The translations under genes and the position numbers were made by a program. From contig JANKMX010000019.1 in the NCBI GenBank assembly GCA_024649995.1, positions 1 to 36,261 on the forward strand: DNA of 36,261 nt, read 5' to 3'. This document shows, piece after piece, positions 24,744 to 32,587 of the stretch (position 1 is its first letter; each line of letters starts with the position of its first letter). The notes beneath the pieces are model-generated. The model was not told the origin of the DNA and did no database searches. It saw only the letters and a list, made by a program, of their open reading frames with translations. The DNA is from Gudongella sp. (GTDB lineage Bacteria > Bacillota > Clostridia > Tissierellales > Tissierellaceae).

Positions 24744-25643
24744 CTATCCCACGTATTCCTTGATGTGCTTGACCATTGACCTTCTCTTTCTGGTTGATGC
24801 CTTATCCCTTAAGACCTTCTTCACATAGGGTCCGGAAAGGGCAAGCATTACAACCACGGCTGAAATCAGCTTTAGGGAATAGGGTGGGAAAAGGTCCACC
24901 TTAAGGGCAAATGCAATTATTACCCTGTAAATTATTGAGCCACCAACTGCTGTGAACAATCCGTAGGCTACTCCCCTCCTGCCCAGAAGAACCTCACCGA
25001 TTATGACAGAGGCAAGACCGATCACCACAATTCCAGCCCCTGATCCCACATCTGAAAACAGCTGGTACTGGGCAATAAGCCCTCCTGAAAGTGCAACCAA
25101 ACCATTCCCTATCGCCAGGGCCAAGCATTTTGTCCTGTCTGCATCTATTGAAGCCGCCCTAACCATTTCCTCGTTATCTCCAGTTCCCCTGATGGCCAAT
25201 CCAACCCTTGTCCTGAAGAAGGTCCCAATTATTGCAGCTGTTGAAATTGCAAGCACCAGGGCGACCAGGGTCTTGCTTCCCACCATGGTGAATATGGTGT
25301 CATTCCCAAGTATGGACATGTTGGCCTTTCCACCCATTATGGACAGGTTTACTGTATAGAGACCCGTCATTACAATGATTCCTGAAAGTATTGGATTTAT
25401 CATAAGCTTGGTTTGAAGAAGACCGGTGCATGCCCCTGCAAGAGCTCCTGCAAGAATTGCTGCTGCAAGCCCAAGGACCGGGTCTCCCCCAACTGTGAAA
25501 ACAGCTGTTACGGCCATTCCCAGCACAAAGCTTCCCTCAACCGTAAGATCAGGAATGTTGAGAATCCTGAAGGTTGTGTATACCCCAAGGGCCAGTATCC
25601 CATATATCAGTCCAAGCTCCATGGACCCGATTAAAAGTGTCAT
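24744..25643 (-). CDS. ABC transporter permease, aromatic amino-acid uptake (TrpY-like)
   Basis: A 299-residue membrane protein with about 8 hydrophobic segments, of the branched-chain-amino-acid-type permease family (BPD_transp_2). LGVYTTFRILNIPDLTVEGSFVLGMAV near the N-terminus and GLAIRGTGDNEEMVRAASIDADRTKCLALAIGNGLVALSGGL (about 168-209) are diagnostic; the second is the cytoplasmic coupling loop that contacts the ATPase. It starts 20 bases after the first receptor gene. Being downstream of the Phe-specifier T-box, its expression should rise mainly when charged tRNA-Phe is low. Confidence 0.92.
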   Translation of the reverse strand: MTLLIGSMELGLIYGILALGVYTTFRILNIPDLTVEGSFVLGMAVTAVFTVGGDPVLGLAAAILAGALAGACTGLLQTKLMINPILSGIIVMTGLYTVNLSIMGGKANMSILGNDTIFTMVGSKTLVALVLAISTAAIIGTFFRTRVGLAIRGTGDNEEMVRAASIDADRTKCLALAIGNGLVALSGGLIAQYQLFSDVGSGAGIVVIGLASVIIGEVLLGRRGVAYGLFTAVGGSIIYRVIIAFALKVDLFPPYSLKLISAVVVMLALSGPYVKKVLRDKASTRKRRSMVKHIKEYVG

Positions 25644-25663
25644 TTATATCTTCCTTTCTTTGC

Positions 25664-26641
25664 CTAATTTCCTACCTTAACAAATCCATCTTCAAGCTCA
25701 TGTGGTATTGATATGTTTAGCCTCTCTGCTATTTCAACATTTATGACATTGGCGTATTCCGATACGGTTTCAACTGGATTGTCCCCGATGGCTTCTCCAT
25801 TGATTATCCTGCCAATCATCCTACCGGTCTGTTCCCCAAGAAGGTTGTAGTCGATTCCCACCGTTGCCAGTCCCCCATCTGCAACCATTGAGTCGGCTCC
25901 AACATATATTGGCAGACCAGCCTCTGTGGCAATCTGTGAATAGGTGGCCATTGCCGAGGCAACCATATTGTCGTTGGGGGTGAAATATGCATCCACCTCT
26001 CCAGCCAGGGATGCAACTGCCTGTTGGATGTCAGCGGTTGATGTTATGGTCACTTCCTTGTAGGGAATGCCTTGTGCATCACAGTAGGCCTTTGTATTCT
26101 CTATGCTTGCAGCTGAGTTGATTTCACTGCTATTGTAAAGGAATCCGTAGGTCTGGACCTGAGGGGTCAACACCTTTGAAAGCTCAATTATATCCTGAAC
26201 GGGAATTGAGTTTGAAACCCCTGTAACATTCCCCTCGGGGCTGGATGGATCCTTGACCAGACCTGCCTCAACCGGATTGCTTACGGCTGCAAAGACTATT
26301 GGTATGTCAGCTGTCGAGGAAAGCGCCGCCTGGGCTGCCGGAGTTGCGATTGCAACTATTATGTCCACCTCTTCCCCAATCAGGTTCTGGATTATGGACT
26401 GGAGGAGGTTCATATCCCCGTTTGCATTGTCCATTGTAATCTCTACCTGGTCTCCCATTCCAAGCCTCTCCAGCTCCTCCACGATTGAATCCCTGGACCT
26501 GTTAAGGGATGGGTGATCCACAGGCTGCACAATCCCGATCCTGTATTTCCCATCTGTCTCTGCCCCTGAGGACGAAGTACACCCTGTCAATAATCCCAGC
26601 GCCATAATACCTGCCAATAATCCTGCCAACAACTTTTTCAT
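25664..26641 (-). CDS. TrpX-like substrate-binding lipoprotein under a Phe-type T-box
   Basis: A 325-residue receptor of the ABC_sub_bind family (TrpX and the C. difficile tyrosine-binding CD0873 belong here). The signal peptide ends in the lipobox LTGC. The core has IGIVQPVDHPSLNRSRDSI, AIATPAAQAALSS, FAAVSNPVEAGLV, NVTGVSNSIPVQ, YFTPNDNMVASAM and YVGADSMVADGGLATVGIDY, the ligand-cleft blocks of the family. An in-frame extension to 26779 runs into the T-box. The ATG at 26641 with AGGGAGAG upstream is the true start. It is clearly a paralogue of the gene at 26989-27963. The leader specifier predicts phenylalanine as the regulating amino acid; the bound ligand itself is inferred. Confidence 0.9.
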   Translation of the reverse strand: MKKLLAGLLAGIMALGLLTGCTSSSGAETDGKYRIGIVQPVDHPSLNRSRDSIVEELERLGMGDQVEITMDNANGDMNLLQSIIQNLIGEEVDIIVAIATPAAQAALSSTADIPIVFAAVSNPVEAGLVKDPSSPEGNVTGVSNSIPVQDIIELSKVLTPQVQTYGFLYNSSEINSAASIENTKAYCDAQGIPYKEVTITSTADIQQAVASLAGEVDAYFTPNDNMVASAMATYSQIATEAGLPIYVGADSMVADGGLATVGIDYNLLGEQTGRMIGRIINGEAIGDNPVETVSEYANVINVEIAERLNISIPHELEDGFVKVGN

Positions 26642-26696
26642 CTGAACATCTCTCCCTTTTATGTTTTTTGTATTGGCATCAGGCAGGTATATATAC

Positions 26697-26950
26697 AAAA
26701 AAACCTGCCCTAAAATAAGGACAGATTGTAATCTGCTATACCACCTTATGTTTATATTGAATCTAGAATGCCAACACATTCCTTGCCGTTAATGCCGGCT
26801 TACATCTTGGATACTCGCACCTGTTTAAACAGGCCTTTCGCCTCGCCCTCAGTGGGGAATTTACCGAACAGCATCTCCGCAGGATTTCCACCATCACCTG
26901 CTCTCTATTGGCGCTTGATTCGATTTGACTTCCACTTCATCGGTTTGTTG
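26697..26950 (-). promoter_or_regulatory. T-box riboswitch with UUC (Phe) specifier
   Basis: Minus-strand leader of the 25664-26641 receptor gene. AGAGAG and the apical GCAGG...CCTGC hairpin identify stem I. The specifier position reads TTC (26859-26857). The T-box bulge is TGGT (26743-26740). The antiterminator pairs ATAAGG with CCTTAT and CAGATT with AATCTG. The competing terminator pairs CTGTCCT with AGGGCAG, then seven T (26703-26697). U in the bulge pairs with discriminator A73, as in tRNA-Phe. It is aligned almost base for base with the second T-box, except at the specifier. The base after the specifier is C, less usual than A. It occupies the 348-base space between the two receptor genes. 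Confidence 0.9.
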
Positions 26951-26956
26951 TATTAG

Positions 26957-26985
26957 ATTATATGGGCTGAAATTATCAATGTCAA
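26957..26985 (-). promoter_or_regulatory. Consensus promoter of the Phe-type T-box unit
   Basis: TTGACA (26985-26980), 17 bases, TATAAT (26962-26957): a perfect sigma-A promoter starting 4 bases after the stop codon of the upstream receptor gene. The second receptor unit has an identical arrangement. Confidence 0.92.
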
Positions 26986-26988
26986 GAA

Positions 26989-27963
26989 TTATTTGTAAAT
27001 TAAGATAAAATCATCTCTAATCTCCTTTGTAAGGTTGATGTTCAGGGCTTTTGCAGTGTCCATATTTATCATGTTGGAGTATTCAGCTATCTGCTCAACA
27101 GGATTTTCCGCTATGGACTCTCCCTCCATAATTCTCGTAATCAAACTGCCAGTCTGCCTTCCAAGAAGGGTATAGTCTATTCCAACGGTGGCCAGTCCAC
27201 CATCCTTGACCATTGAATCCGCACCAACATAAATTGGGATCCCTGCCTCCGTGGCCAGGTCCACATAGGTTGGCATGGCGGATGCGACTGTGTTGTCGTT
27301 GGGTGTGAAGAATGCATCCACCTCTCCCACAAGGGATGAGACTGCCTGATGAATATCTGCAGTGCCGGTTATTGTAGCCTCCCTGTATGTCAGTCCCCTT
27401 TCATCAAGGTATTCCTTGGCCCTCTGGATTCCAGTGGTTGAGTTGATCTCACTGCTGTTGTAGACAAGGCCGTAGTTCTTTGCATCCGGAGTCAGCCTTT
27501 GTGACATCTGGAGGATGTCCTGAACCGGTATTGAGTTTGAGACCCCTGTGATGTTTTCTTCTGTCTCCGAAAAGCTTTTAACCAGTCCAGCCTCCACGGG
27601 GTTGCTCACTGCTGAGAAAACTATTGGAACATTTTCTGTTGCAGCCCTTGCAGCCTGGGCTGTGGGTGTTGCTATTGGTACAATCATGTCCATTCCTTCC
27701 CCCACCAGGTTTTGCATGATTGACTGGAGAAGGTTCATGTCCCCATTTGCGTTGTGGAAGGAAAGCTCAATGCTTTCCCCCAATTCCGAATCAGCCAGCT
27801 CCCCTTGGATCGAATCCCTGATTTCATTTAGGGATGGGTGATCCACGTGCTGAACGATCGCAATTTTGTAGCTTCCCACTCTTGCAGCCGATTCCCTTGC
27901 GCACCCTCCCAATAGTCCAACAACCAGCGCTCCTGCCATAAGTAATGCCAACATCCTTTTCAT
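26989..27963 (-). CDS. TrpX-like substrate-binding lipoprotein under a Trp-type T-box
   Basis: A 324-residue ABC_sub_bind receptor. The lipobox is LGGC. Blocks match the sister gene: IAIVQHVDHPSLNEIRDSI, PIATPTAQAARAATENVPIVF, SAVSNPVEAGLV, NITGVSNSIPVQ, FFTPNDNTVASAM and YVGADSMVKDGGLATVGIDY. The ATG at 27963 follows AAAGGAGAG; a longer frame to 28047 lies in the leader. Differences from the paralogue are spread through the N-lobe (PVDHP versus HVDHP) and C-terminus. No terminator follows except the T-box of the next unit, so transcripts can run on into it. Regulation by tRNA-Trp is predicted from the leader and matches the known TrpX role in tryptophan uptake. Confidence 0.9.
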   Translation of the reverse strand: MKRMLALLMAGALVVGLLGGCARESAARVGSYKIAIVQHVDHPSLNEIRDSIQGELADSELGESIELSFHNANGDMNLLQSIMQNLVGEGMDMIVPIATPTAQAARAATENVPIVFSAVSNPVEAGLVKSFSETEENITGVSNSIPVQDILQMSQRLTPDAKNYGLVYNSSEINSTTGIQRAKEYLDERGLTYREATITGTADIHQAVSSLVGEVDAFFTPNDNTVASAMPTYVDLATEAGIPIYVGADSMVKDGGLATVGIDYTLLGRQTGSLITRIMEGESIAENPVEQIAEYSNMINMDTAKALNINLTKEIRDDFILIYK

Positions 27964-28024
27964 CCTGCATCTCTCCTTTTGTTTTGTTAGATTTTTTGTA
28001 TTGGCACTCAGGCAGGCACCTGCA

Positions 28025-28306
28025 AAAAACAAAAAATCCGTCCTCAAAAATAAGGACAGATTGAATCTGCTATGCCACCTTAAGTATTATAATGGACCGC
28101 TCCCAAATTTCACGGAGCGATTTTCATCCTGGAATGCCAACACATCCCTTGCCGTTAATGCCGGCCTACAGCTTGGATACTCGAAACTTTCTTTCACCTC
28201 GCCCTCAGTGGTCCATTTGCCGAACAGCATCTCCGCAGGATTTCCACCATCACCTGCTCTCTTTTGGCGCTTGATTCGGTTTGATTTCCACTTCATCGGT
28301 TTATAG
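28025..28306 (-). promoter_or_regulatory. T-box riboswitch with UGG (Trp) specifier
   Basis: Leader of the 26989-27963 receptor gene. Stem I carries AGAGAG and the same apical hairpin as the other T-box. The specifier is TGG (28215-28213), followed by the usual ACC. The bulge is TGGC (28077-28074), whose C pairs with discriminator G73 of bacterial tRNA-Trp. The antiterminator pairs TAAGG with CCTTA and CAGATT with AATCTG. The terminator pairs AATCTGTCCT with AGGACGGATT, then six T (28036-28031). Together with its promoter it accounts for the 424 bases between the MFS and receptor genes. Confidence 0.95.
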
Positions 28307-28312
28307 TTACAG

Positions 28313-28341
28313 ATTATATGGCTTATAAAATTTATTGTCAA
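28313..28341 (-). promoter_or_regulatory. Consensus promoter of the Trp-type T-box unit
   Basis: TTGACA (28341-28336), 17 bases, TATAAT (28318-28313), identical in both hexamers and spacing to the promoter of the Phe-type unit. Transcription would start just before the conserved leader. Confidence 0.92.
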
Positions 28342-28387
28342 GGATTAAAATTAATGTTTTTTGGGAACAATACATTTTACCCTGACT

Positions 28388-29662
28388 CTATTCCGGATCA
28401 TCCGGTGCAGGGGATGCAAATGATGCCAGCGCTCCCAGCAGGGGGAATGCCATCATTATTATTAGAATCTCATTGTATCCTCCAAATATGTCGTATGCCA
28501 AACCGAATGGCAGCGGTCCCAATGCCGATCCGATTACCATGGATGTCATTGTTATGCTCCTTATGCTTCCAAGATTTCTGCTGCCAAAGTAGTTTGGCCA
28601 TAAAACCCCTGTGCTGACGGAATCAAAGGCCAGGAATATCCCATGGAGAACGGCATACAAAATCAAAAGTGCCGGGCTGTCCCCAAGGAATATGGCCAGA
28701 ACAACCACCAGATAGAGTATATAGTTAAAGCCCTTGACAAGGTGGGCCTTGACATTGTCCACAACAAAGCCCGCAACAAAGGTCATGGGGAACTGGCTTA
28801 GGGCCATTATGCTGAGGATTGAGGCTGCAAAGGCAGATGAAAACCCCTTCTCTCCGATTATTGAGACCATGTGGAATGTGATCCCCGTGTTTATCATTGA
28901 GGGAATGGCCATGGTTAGGAGCATAAGCCAGAAGGACCTGGTCTTCATGGCCTCATCAAGCCTCCAGGGGTAGCTACTGACCTCCACCCTCTTAGCCGGC
29001 CTGAATTGGTTCTCTTCCAAATCATCATCCCTATCTCCATCAGGCTTGAGTCCCTTTTCCTCGGGTCGGTTCCTGATTACAATCCAGCCTATGGGAACCA
29101 TTACCAGGAGAAGAAGGGCCGTCCAGGTCCTCCAGGCGAATGCAGCCCCAAAATTAACCAGAAGAAGGTTGTTTATTGGTGGTATTGCAGCCGAGCCCAC
29201 AACCCCTCCAAGGGCCATAAGGCTAAGGGCCTTCCCACGGTTTCTCTGGAACCAGGCGGGTACCAGGGTGTTTGGCAATAGGGTCATGGACCCCTGCCCC
29301 AGAAGCCTGAGCATGAAAAAACCAAGTATAAGCATCAGGGGTGTTCTGACAAAGCTCATCCAAAGGGCGGCCATGGCCAGTGCAAAGGCTATGGCGACAA
29401 GCATCCTCCTCTGACCCTTTCTGTCTATTCCCCTTCCTATCAAGGGAAGTGTGAAGCCGGCAACAAGGGTTGCCATGGAGTAGTAGCTGGACACTTCCGT
29501 CCTGCCCCAGCCAAAGCTTTCAACATAGTGGTCTATGAATATTGAAACCGAGTAGGTCTGTCCCGGTCCTGAAAAGAAGAGGGTAAGTGCAGCCACCGCA
29601 ACTATTGCCCAACCGTAGAAGGGTCTTTTTGTATTATCTATATTCATGTTGGATTTGTTCAT
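28388..29662 (-). CDS. MFS transporter, monocarboxylate/oxalate-formate antiporter-like
   Basis: A 424-residue major facilitator with 12 predicted membrane segments. FYGWAIVAVAALTLFFSGPGQTYSVSIF at the N-terminus and the loop RGIDRKGQRRMLVAIAF between segments 2 and 3 are typical. NRGKALSLMALGGVVGSAAIPPI in segments 4-5 fits the oxalate/formate and monocarboxylate porter group. A charged central loop (DGDRDDDLEENQ) separates the halves. GAGG lies 7 bases before the ATG. It is separated from the upstream acr3 gene by a terminator, and from the downstream T-box promoter by under 50 bases. The substrate is probably a small organic anion, unconfirmed. No clear terminator was seen. Confidence 0.85.
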   Translation of the reverse strand: MNKSNMNIDNTKRPFYGWAIVAVAALTLFFSGPGQTYSVSIFIDHYVESFGWGRTEVSSYYSMATLVAGFTLPLIGRGIDRKGQRRMLVAIAFALAMAALWMSFVRTPLMLILGFFMLRLLGQGSMTLLPNTLVPAWFQRNRGKALSLMALGGVVGSAAIPPINNLLLVNFGAAFAWRTWTALLLLVMVPIGWIVIRNRPEEKGLKPDGDRDDDLEENQFRPAKRVEVSSYPWRLDEAMKTRSFWLMLLTMAIPSMINTGITFHMVSIIGEKGFSSAFAASILSIMALSQFPMTFVAGFVVDNVKAHLVKGFNYILYLVVVLAIFLGDSPALLILYAVLHGIFLAFDSVSTGVLWPNYFGSRNLGSIRSITMTSMVIGSALGPLPFGLAYDIFGGYNEILIIMMAFPLLGALASFASPAPDDPE

Positions 29663-29752
29663 TTTATGCCTCGATTCTTTGATGGTCTATATTTTTGTTC
29701 AAGGCTTAAGTATATCAGAAAGTGACTGCACAATCCACAATACACGAAAAAA

Positions 29753-29770
29753 GCCCTCCCGAAGGAGGAC
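29753..29770 (-). terminator. Terminator after acr3
   Basis: GTCCTCC and GGAGGGC with a TTCG loop on the minus strand (29770-29753), followed by TTTTTTCG. It lies 6 bases past the acr3 stop codon. Confidence 0.9.
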
Positions 29771-29776
29771 CTGTGA

Positions 29777-30826
29777 TCATGCAGTCTTGAACCAGCCTCT
29801 TGTGTTGTTTGCAATCCTTACAAGTATAAGCATTACAGGAACCTCAACAAGGACTCCCACAACCGTTGCAACAGCAGCTCCGGATGTTAGGCCGAACACT
29901 GAGATAGCAACTGCCACAGCCAGCTCAAAGAAGTTTGAAGCCCCGATCATTCCGGCTGGTGCTGCAACATTGTGGGGCAGCTTCCACACCTTTGCCCACA
30001 TATAGGCTATGAAGAAGATCAGGAAGGTCTGGATTATAAGGGGTATGGCTATAAGCAATATGTTTAATGGATTTTCTATTATGATCTGCCCCTGGAATGA
30101 GAATATGATTATCAGGGTAAGCAGCAGACCACCAATTGTTACGTTGCCGAATTTTGGGATATAGACCTTCTCGAAGTACTCAAGGCCCCTGTTCTTTGTT
30201 ATCACTGTCCTTGAAATAACCCCAGCTGCAAGTGGGATCACCACAAAGAGTACAACTGAAAGAAATAGGGTTCCCCAAGGCACAAGGATATCGCTGACCC
30301 CAAGAAGCAGTGCAACTATGGGCACAAAGGCAACCAGGATAATAAGGTCGTTTGTTGCAACCTGAACCAAGGTGTAGGCAGGATTACCCTTGGTAAGGTG
30401 ACTCCACACAAAGACCATGGCCGTACAGGGTGCCGCTCCAAGAAGCACGGCTCCTGCAAGATACTGCTTTGCCATCTCCGGTTCTATCATGTTGCCATAT
30501 ATGACATTGAAGAAAAGGTAGGCAATTGCAAACATGGTAAAGGGCTTGATAAGCCAGTTTGTGGTCCAGGTGATTATAAGTCCCTTGGGATTCTCCCCAA
30601 CCTTTTTTACGCTCTTGAAGTCAACCTTCAGCATCATTGGATATATCATCAGCCAAATAAGTATGGCCACCGGTATTGACACATTGTAGTATTCGAATCG
30701 ACTTAAAAATTCCGGTATTCCAGGCAGGTAAACCCCGATTGCAACCCCGATTGCCATGCAAAGGGCAACCCATACCGTAAGGTATTTCTCAAAAAAGCTT
30801 ATTCCCGTAAGCTCCTGTTTTGACAT
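29777..30826 (-). CDS. acr3: Arsenite efflux transporter ACR3
   Basis: A 349-residue, 10-segment membrane protein of the ACR3 family, which exports arsenite using the proton gradient. The essential cysteine is C134 in LLGAAPCTAMVFVWSHL. Other signatures are PVAILIWLMIYPMMLKVDF, TNWLIKPFTMFA, QVATNDLIILVAF and GASNFFELAVAVAISVFG. It lies 20 bases after an arsR gene in a two-gene operon ending at a strong terminator. No arsenate reductase (arsC) is present in the window, so this unit deals with arsenite already reduced, as expected in an anaerobe, or relies on an arsC elsewhere. Confidence 0.95.
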   Translation of the reverse strand: MSKQELTGISFFEKYLTVWVALCMAIGVAIGVYLPGIPEFLSRFEYYNVSIPVAILIWLMIYPMMLKVDFKSVKKVGENPKGLIITWTTNWLIKPFTMFAIAYLFFNVIYGNMIEPEMAKQYLAGAVLLGAAPCTAMVFVWSHLTKGNPAYTLVQVATNDLIILVAFVPIVALLLGVSDILVPWGTLFLSVVLFVVIPLAAGVISRTVITKNRGLEYFEKVYIPKFGNVTIGGLLLTLIIIFSFQGQIIIENPLNILLIAIPLIIQTFLIFFIAYMWAKVWKLPHNVAAPAGMIGASNFFELAVAVAISVFGLTSGAAVATVVGVLVEVPVMLILVRIANNTRGWFKTA

Positions 30827-30846
30827 GTTATCGCCTCCAAATATTA

Positions 30847-31239
30847 TTATTTTATGCTATCGAATAATGAAAGGACCAGTTCCTTCTCATTGTTTATGGT
30901 CTGGCATGTGTAGGAGCTTTCCATGTAGGCCCTGCACCTTTTCAGGTCCTCAATAAAAATCTCCTCTGTACTGAACTTATTTTCAAGATATTCAAGGAGC
31001 ATCCCGTTATCCTGTTTGAATTCACCCTTTATTCTGTAATGAACCCACTGGGCATCCTTGTATCCGGTTATTATATCATTTGATTTCAGCTTTCCAAGAT
31101 GTCTGGACACATTGGATTGGGTCAGGTCAAGAATCACCTCGAATTCACAGACACAGAGCTCATAGTTGAAAAGAAGGTTAAGTATCCTGAGTCTGTTCTC
31201 ATCACCCAAAGCCTTAAATAGGTCTTCCAAAGTTATCAC
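30847..31239 (-). CDS. arsR: ArsR family arsenic-responsive repressor (first)
   Basis: A 130-residue winged-helix repressor of the ArsR/SmtB family. The trivalent-arsenic site ELCVCE (C29, C31) sits at the start of the DNA-binding helix, as in the classical ArsR, and LTQSNVSRHLGKLKSNDIIT is the recognition region. Further cysteines at the C-terminus (KRCRAYMESSYTC) might add a ligand. It is longer than the minimal family length by a C-terminal extension. It heads the operon with acr3. A 28-bp inverted repeat overlaps its promoter -10. Arsenite binding should release it from DNA. Confidence 0.92.
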   Translation of the reverse strand: MITLEDLFKALGDENRLRILNLLFNYELCVCEFEVILDLTQSNVSRHLGKLKSNDIITGYKDAQWVHYRIKGEFKQDNGMLLEYLENKFSTEEIFIEDLKRCRAYMESSYTCQTINNEKELVLSLFDSIK

Positions 31240-31244
31240 CTCTC

Positions 31245-31299
31245 ATATGAGTATATTTGATTTCACTCATATACTACTTGAAAAAAATAGTCCTGTCAA
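31245..31299 (-). promoter_or_regulatory. Promoter and ArsR operator of the arsR-acr3 operon
   Basis: On the minus strand TTGACA (31299-31294), 17 bases, then TAGTAT (31276-31271). A perfect inverted repeat ATATGAGT-N12-ACTCATAT (31245-31272) overlaps the -10 edge, the expected place for an ArsR operator. Its TATGAGTATAT half also occurs in the second arsR promoter. Confidence 0.8.
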
Positions 31300-31312
31300 T
31301 ACAAAGTTTGGA

Positions 31313-31337
31313 TCTCCAGGGACAAAGTCCCTGGAGA
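31313..31337 (-). terminator. Hairpin after the thioredoxin-like gene
   Basis: TCTCCAGGGAC (31313-31323) pairs perfectly with GTCCCTGGAGA (31327-31337), with a 3-base loop. The U-tract is poor on both strands, so it may be a weak terminator or an mRNA 3-prime stabiliser ahead of the arsR promoter. Confidence 0.6.
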
Positions 31338-31343
31338 CATCCA

Positions 31344-31571
31344 CTAGAGCATCTTCTTGATATCTTCAACTGATGGAACCTTGCCCTTAACCTTTACCTG
31401 CTCGTCGATTACAAGGGCAGGTGTTGCCATGACCCCATAGGACATGATTCCCTGAACATCCTCAACCTTCTCGATGGTGGCATCGATGCCAAGCTCCTTG
31501 ACGGCTTCCCTGACATTTGCTTCCGTCTTTTCGCATTTCTTGCAGCCTGTTCCCAAAACCTTGATTATCAT
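31344..31571 (-). CDS. Small thioredoxin-fold redox-active disulfide protein
   Basis: A 75-residue thioredoxin-fold protein of the redox-active disulfide protein 2 group. The CxxC is in VLGTGCKKCEKTE (C10, C13), and the cis-proline loop is VMATPALVIDEQV. It is the last gene of the arsR-permease operon, 44 bases after the tandem Usp gene, with AAGGAGG upstream. Such small proteins are often encoded beside DUF318/ArsP-type permeases and may pass thiols or metal(loid) to the transporter or keep its cysteines reduced. That role is an inference from recurrent context. Confidence 0.85.
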   Translation of the reverse strand: MIIKVLGTGCKKCEKTEANVREAVKELGIDATIEKVEDVQGIMSYGVMATPALVIDEQVKVKGKVPSVEDIKKML

Positions 31572-31615
31572 TAAATATTCCTCCTTGATTATATATTGAT
31601 GTTATTATGACCTCT

Positions 31616-32458
31616 TTATCTTTCGGCTGGAACCAACATCACCGAAACCGGTGATTTCCTGACCATGTCATGGCTTACACTTCCAATGAACAGCTCCTGC
31701 AGGAATCCCCTTCCCTGGGTCCCCATTACAACAAGGGTTGTACCAGACTCCTGGGCATAAGCAATGATCTCATCAGAGGGTTCCCCAAAGAGTATCTTCA
31801 CTTGGACATTTTCCGCTCCAGCCTTGATCAGGTCAACCTCTCTCTCCTGAAGCTTCTCCATGATCTCTCTTTTTGAATCATCTTTTACATCAGTATCCGC
31901 AATATGAAGCACTGTAACCCTTTCTACTCCTGATCTGACCATCTCAAGGATAAGGTCAAAGGCCTTCATGGAGTTGTCCGAAAAATCCGTTGGGAATAGA
32001 ATATGATCAGCCATCCCACATTTTTCAGCCAGGTGTTCATCCTCATAGAATTCCGAAATCCTCACCACCAGGGTCGGTATTGTGGAATGGTGTATTATCT
32101 TGTACTCCATGCCGCCCAGAAACTTCTCCCTCAGTAGTGATTGGACCGGACCTCCCACTGCAACCAGGGAATATTCCCTGTCCCTTGCAAGTCTGTTCAC
32201 CTCATCATCAGGCTCACCGATATGGACCCTTGTCTCCACGGTGTAGCCCTGGTCTTCAAGTATGAGCTGCTGTTTCCTGGAGTAGTTCTCCAGGGTCTTC
32301 TGATAGAATGAGGACACCTTGGCTCCACCCTCATAGGGGTCAAGGCAGTATAAAAGCAGGCATTCCCTTGCTCCAAGCTTTCTCAGTCCCTTCATGCATT
32401 CGGCTATATCGTGGGTCTCAGTTGATGGCTCTGAGGATACTATTATCCTTTCAAACAT
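31616..32458 (-). CDS. Tandem-domain universal stress protein
   Basis: A 280-residue protein with two Usp domains. The N-terminal domain (about 1-140) has a degraded nucleotide motif (VGGPVQSLLREKFLGGMEYKI). The C-terminal domain (about 146-280) starts HILFPTDFSDNSMKAFDLI and keeps G-2x-G-9x-GS (GTQG, then LFIGSVSHDMV), so only that half is expected to bind ATP. The ATG at 32458 is chosen because GGAGGG lies 6 bases upstream; another ATG at 32464 abuts the site. It is placed inside an arsenic-type operon between the permease and the thioredoxin-like gene, which is unusual for Usp genes and suggests a role in metalloid stress. Confidence 0.88.
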   Translation of the reverse strand: MFERIIVSSEPSTETHDIAECMKGLRKLGARECLLLYCLDPYEGGAKVSSFYQKTLENYSRKQQLILEDQGYTVETRVHIGEPDDEVNRLARDREYSLVAVGGPVQSLLREKFLGGMEYKIIHHSTIPTLVVRISEFYEDEHLAEKCGMADHILFPTDFSDNSMKAFDLILEMVRSGVERVTVLHIADTDVKDDSKREIMEKLQEREVDLIKAGAENVQVKILFGEPSDEIIAYAQESGTTLVVMGTQGRGFLQELFIGSVSHDMVRKSPVSVMLVPAER

Positions 32459-32587
32459 ATTCATCCCTCCTCAATATGGACTGCTTATATGATATATATC
32501 TGGTCTTGTGATTCCTTTCCCTTTCACCAGATTTATACCCTGTTCCCAGAGTCTTTCAAAGCAATTGGAATAAATAGTGTTGTTTCC

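Noticed and set aside
26765-28310. The two similar about 190-base blocks at 26765-26950 and 28130-28310 first look like a duplicated mobile element or MITE.
   Set aside because: On the minus strand they carry promoter, stem I, specifier, antiterminator and terminator parts in T-box order directly before two paralogous genes, which explains the repeat.
31313-31337. Treating the perfect hairpin after the thioredoxin-like gene as a certain terminator.
   Set aside because: There is no U-tract on either strand; it is listed with lower confidence.
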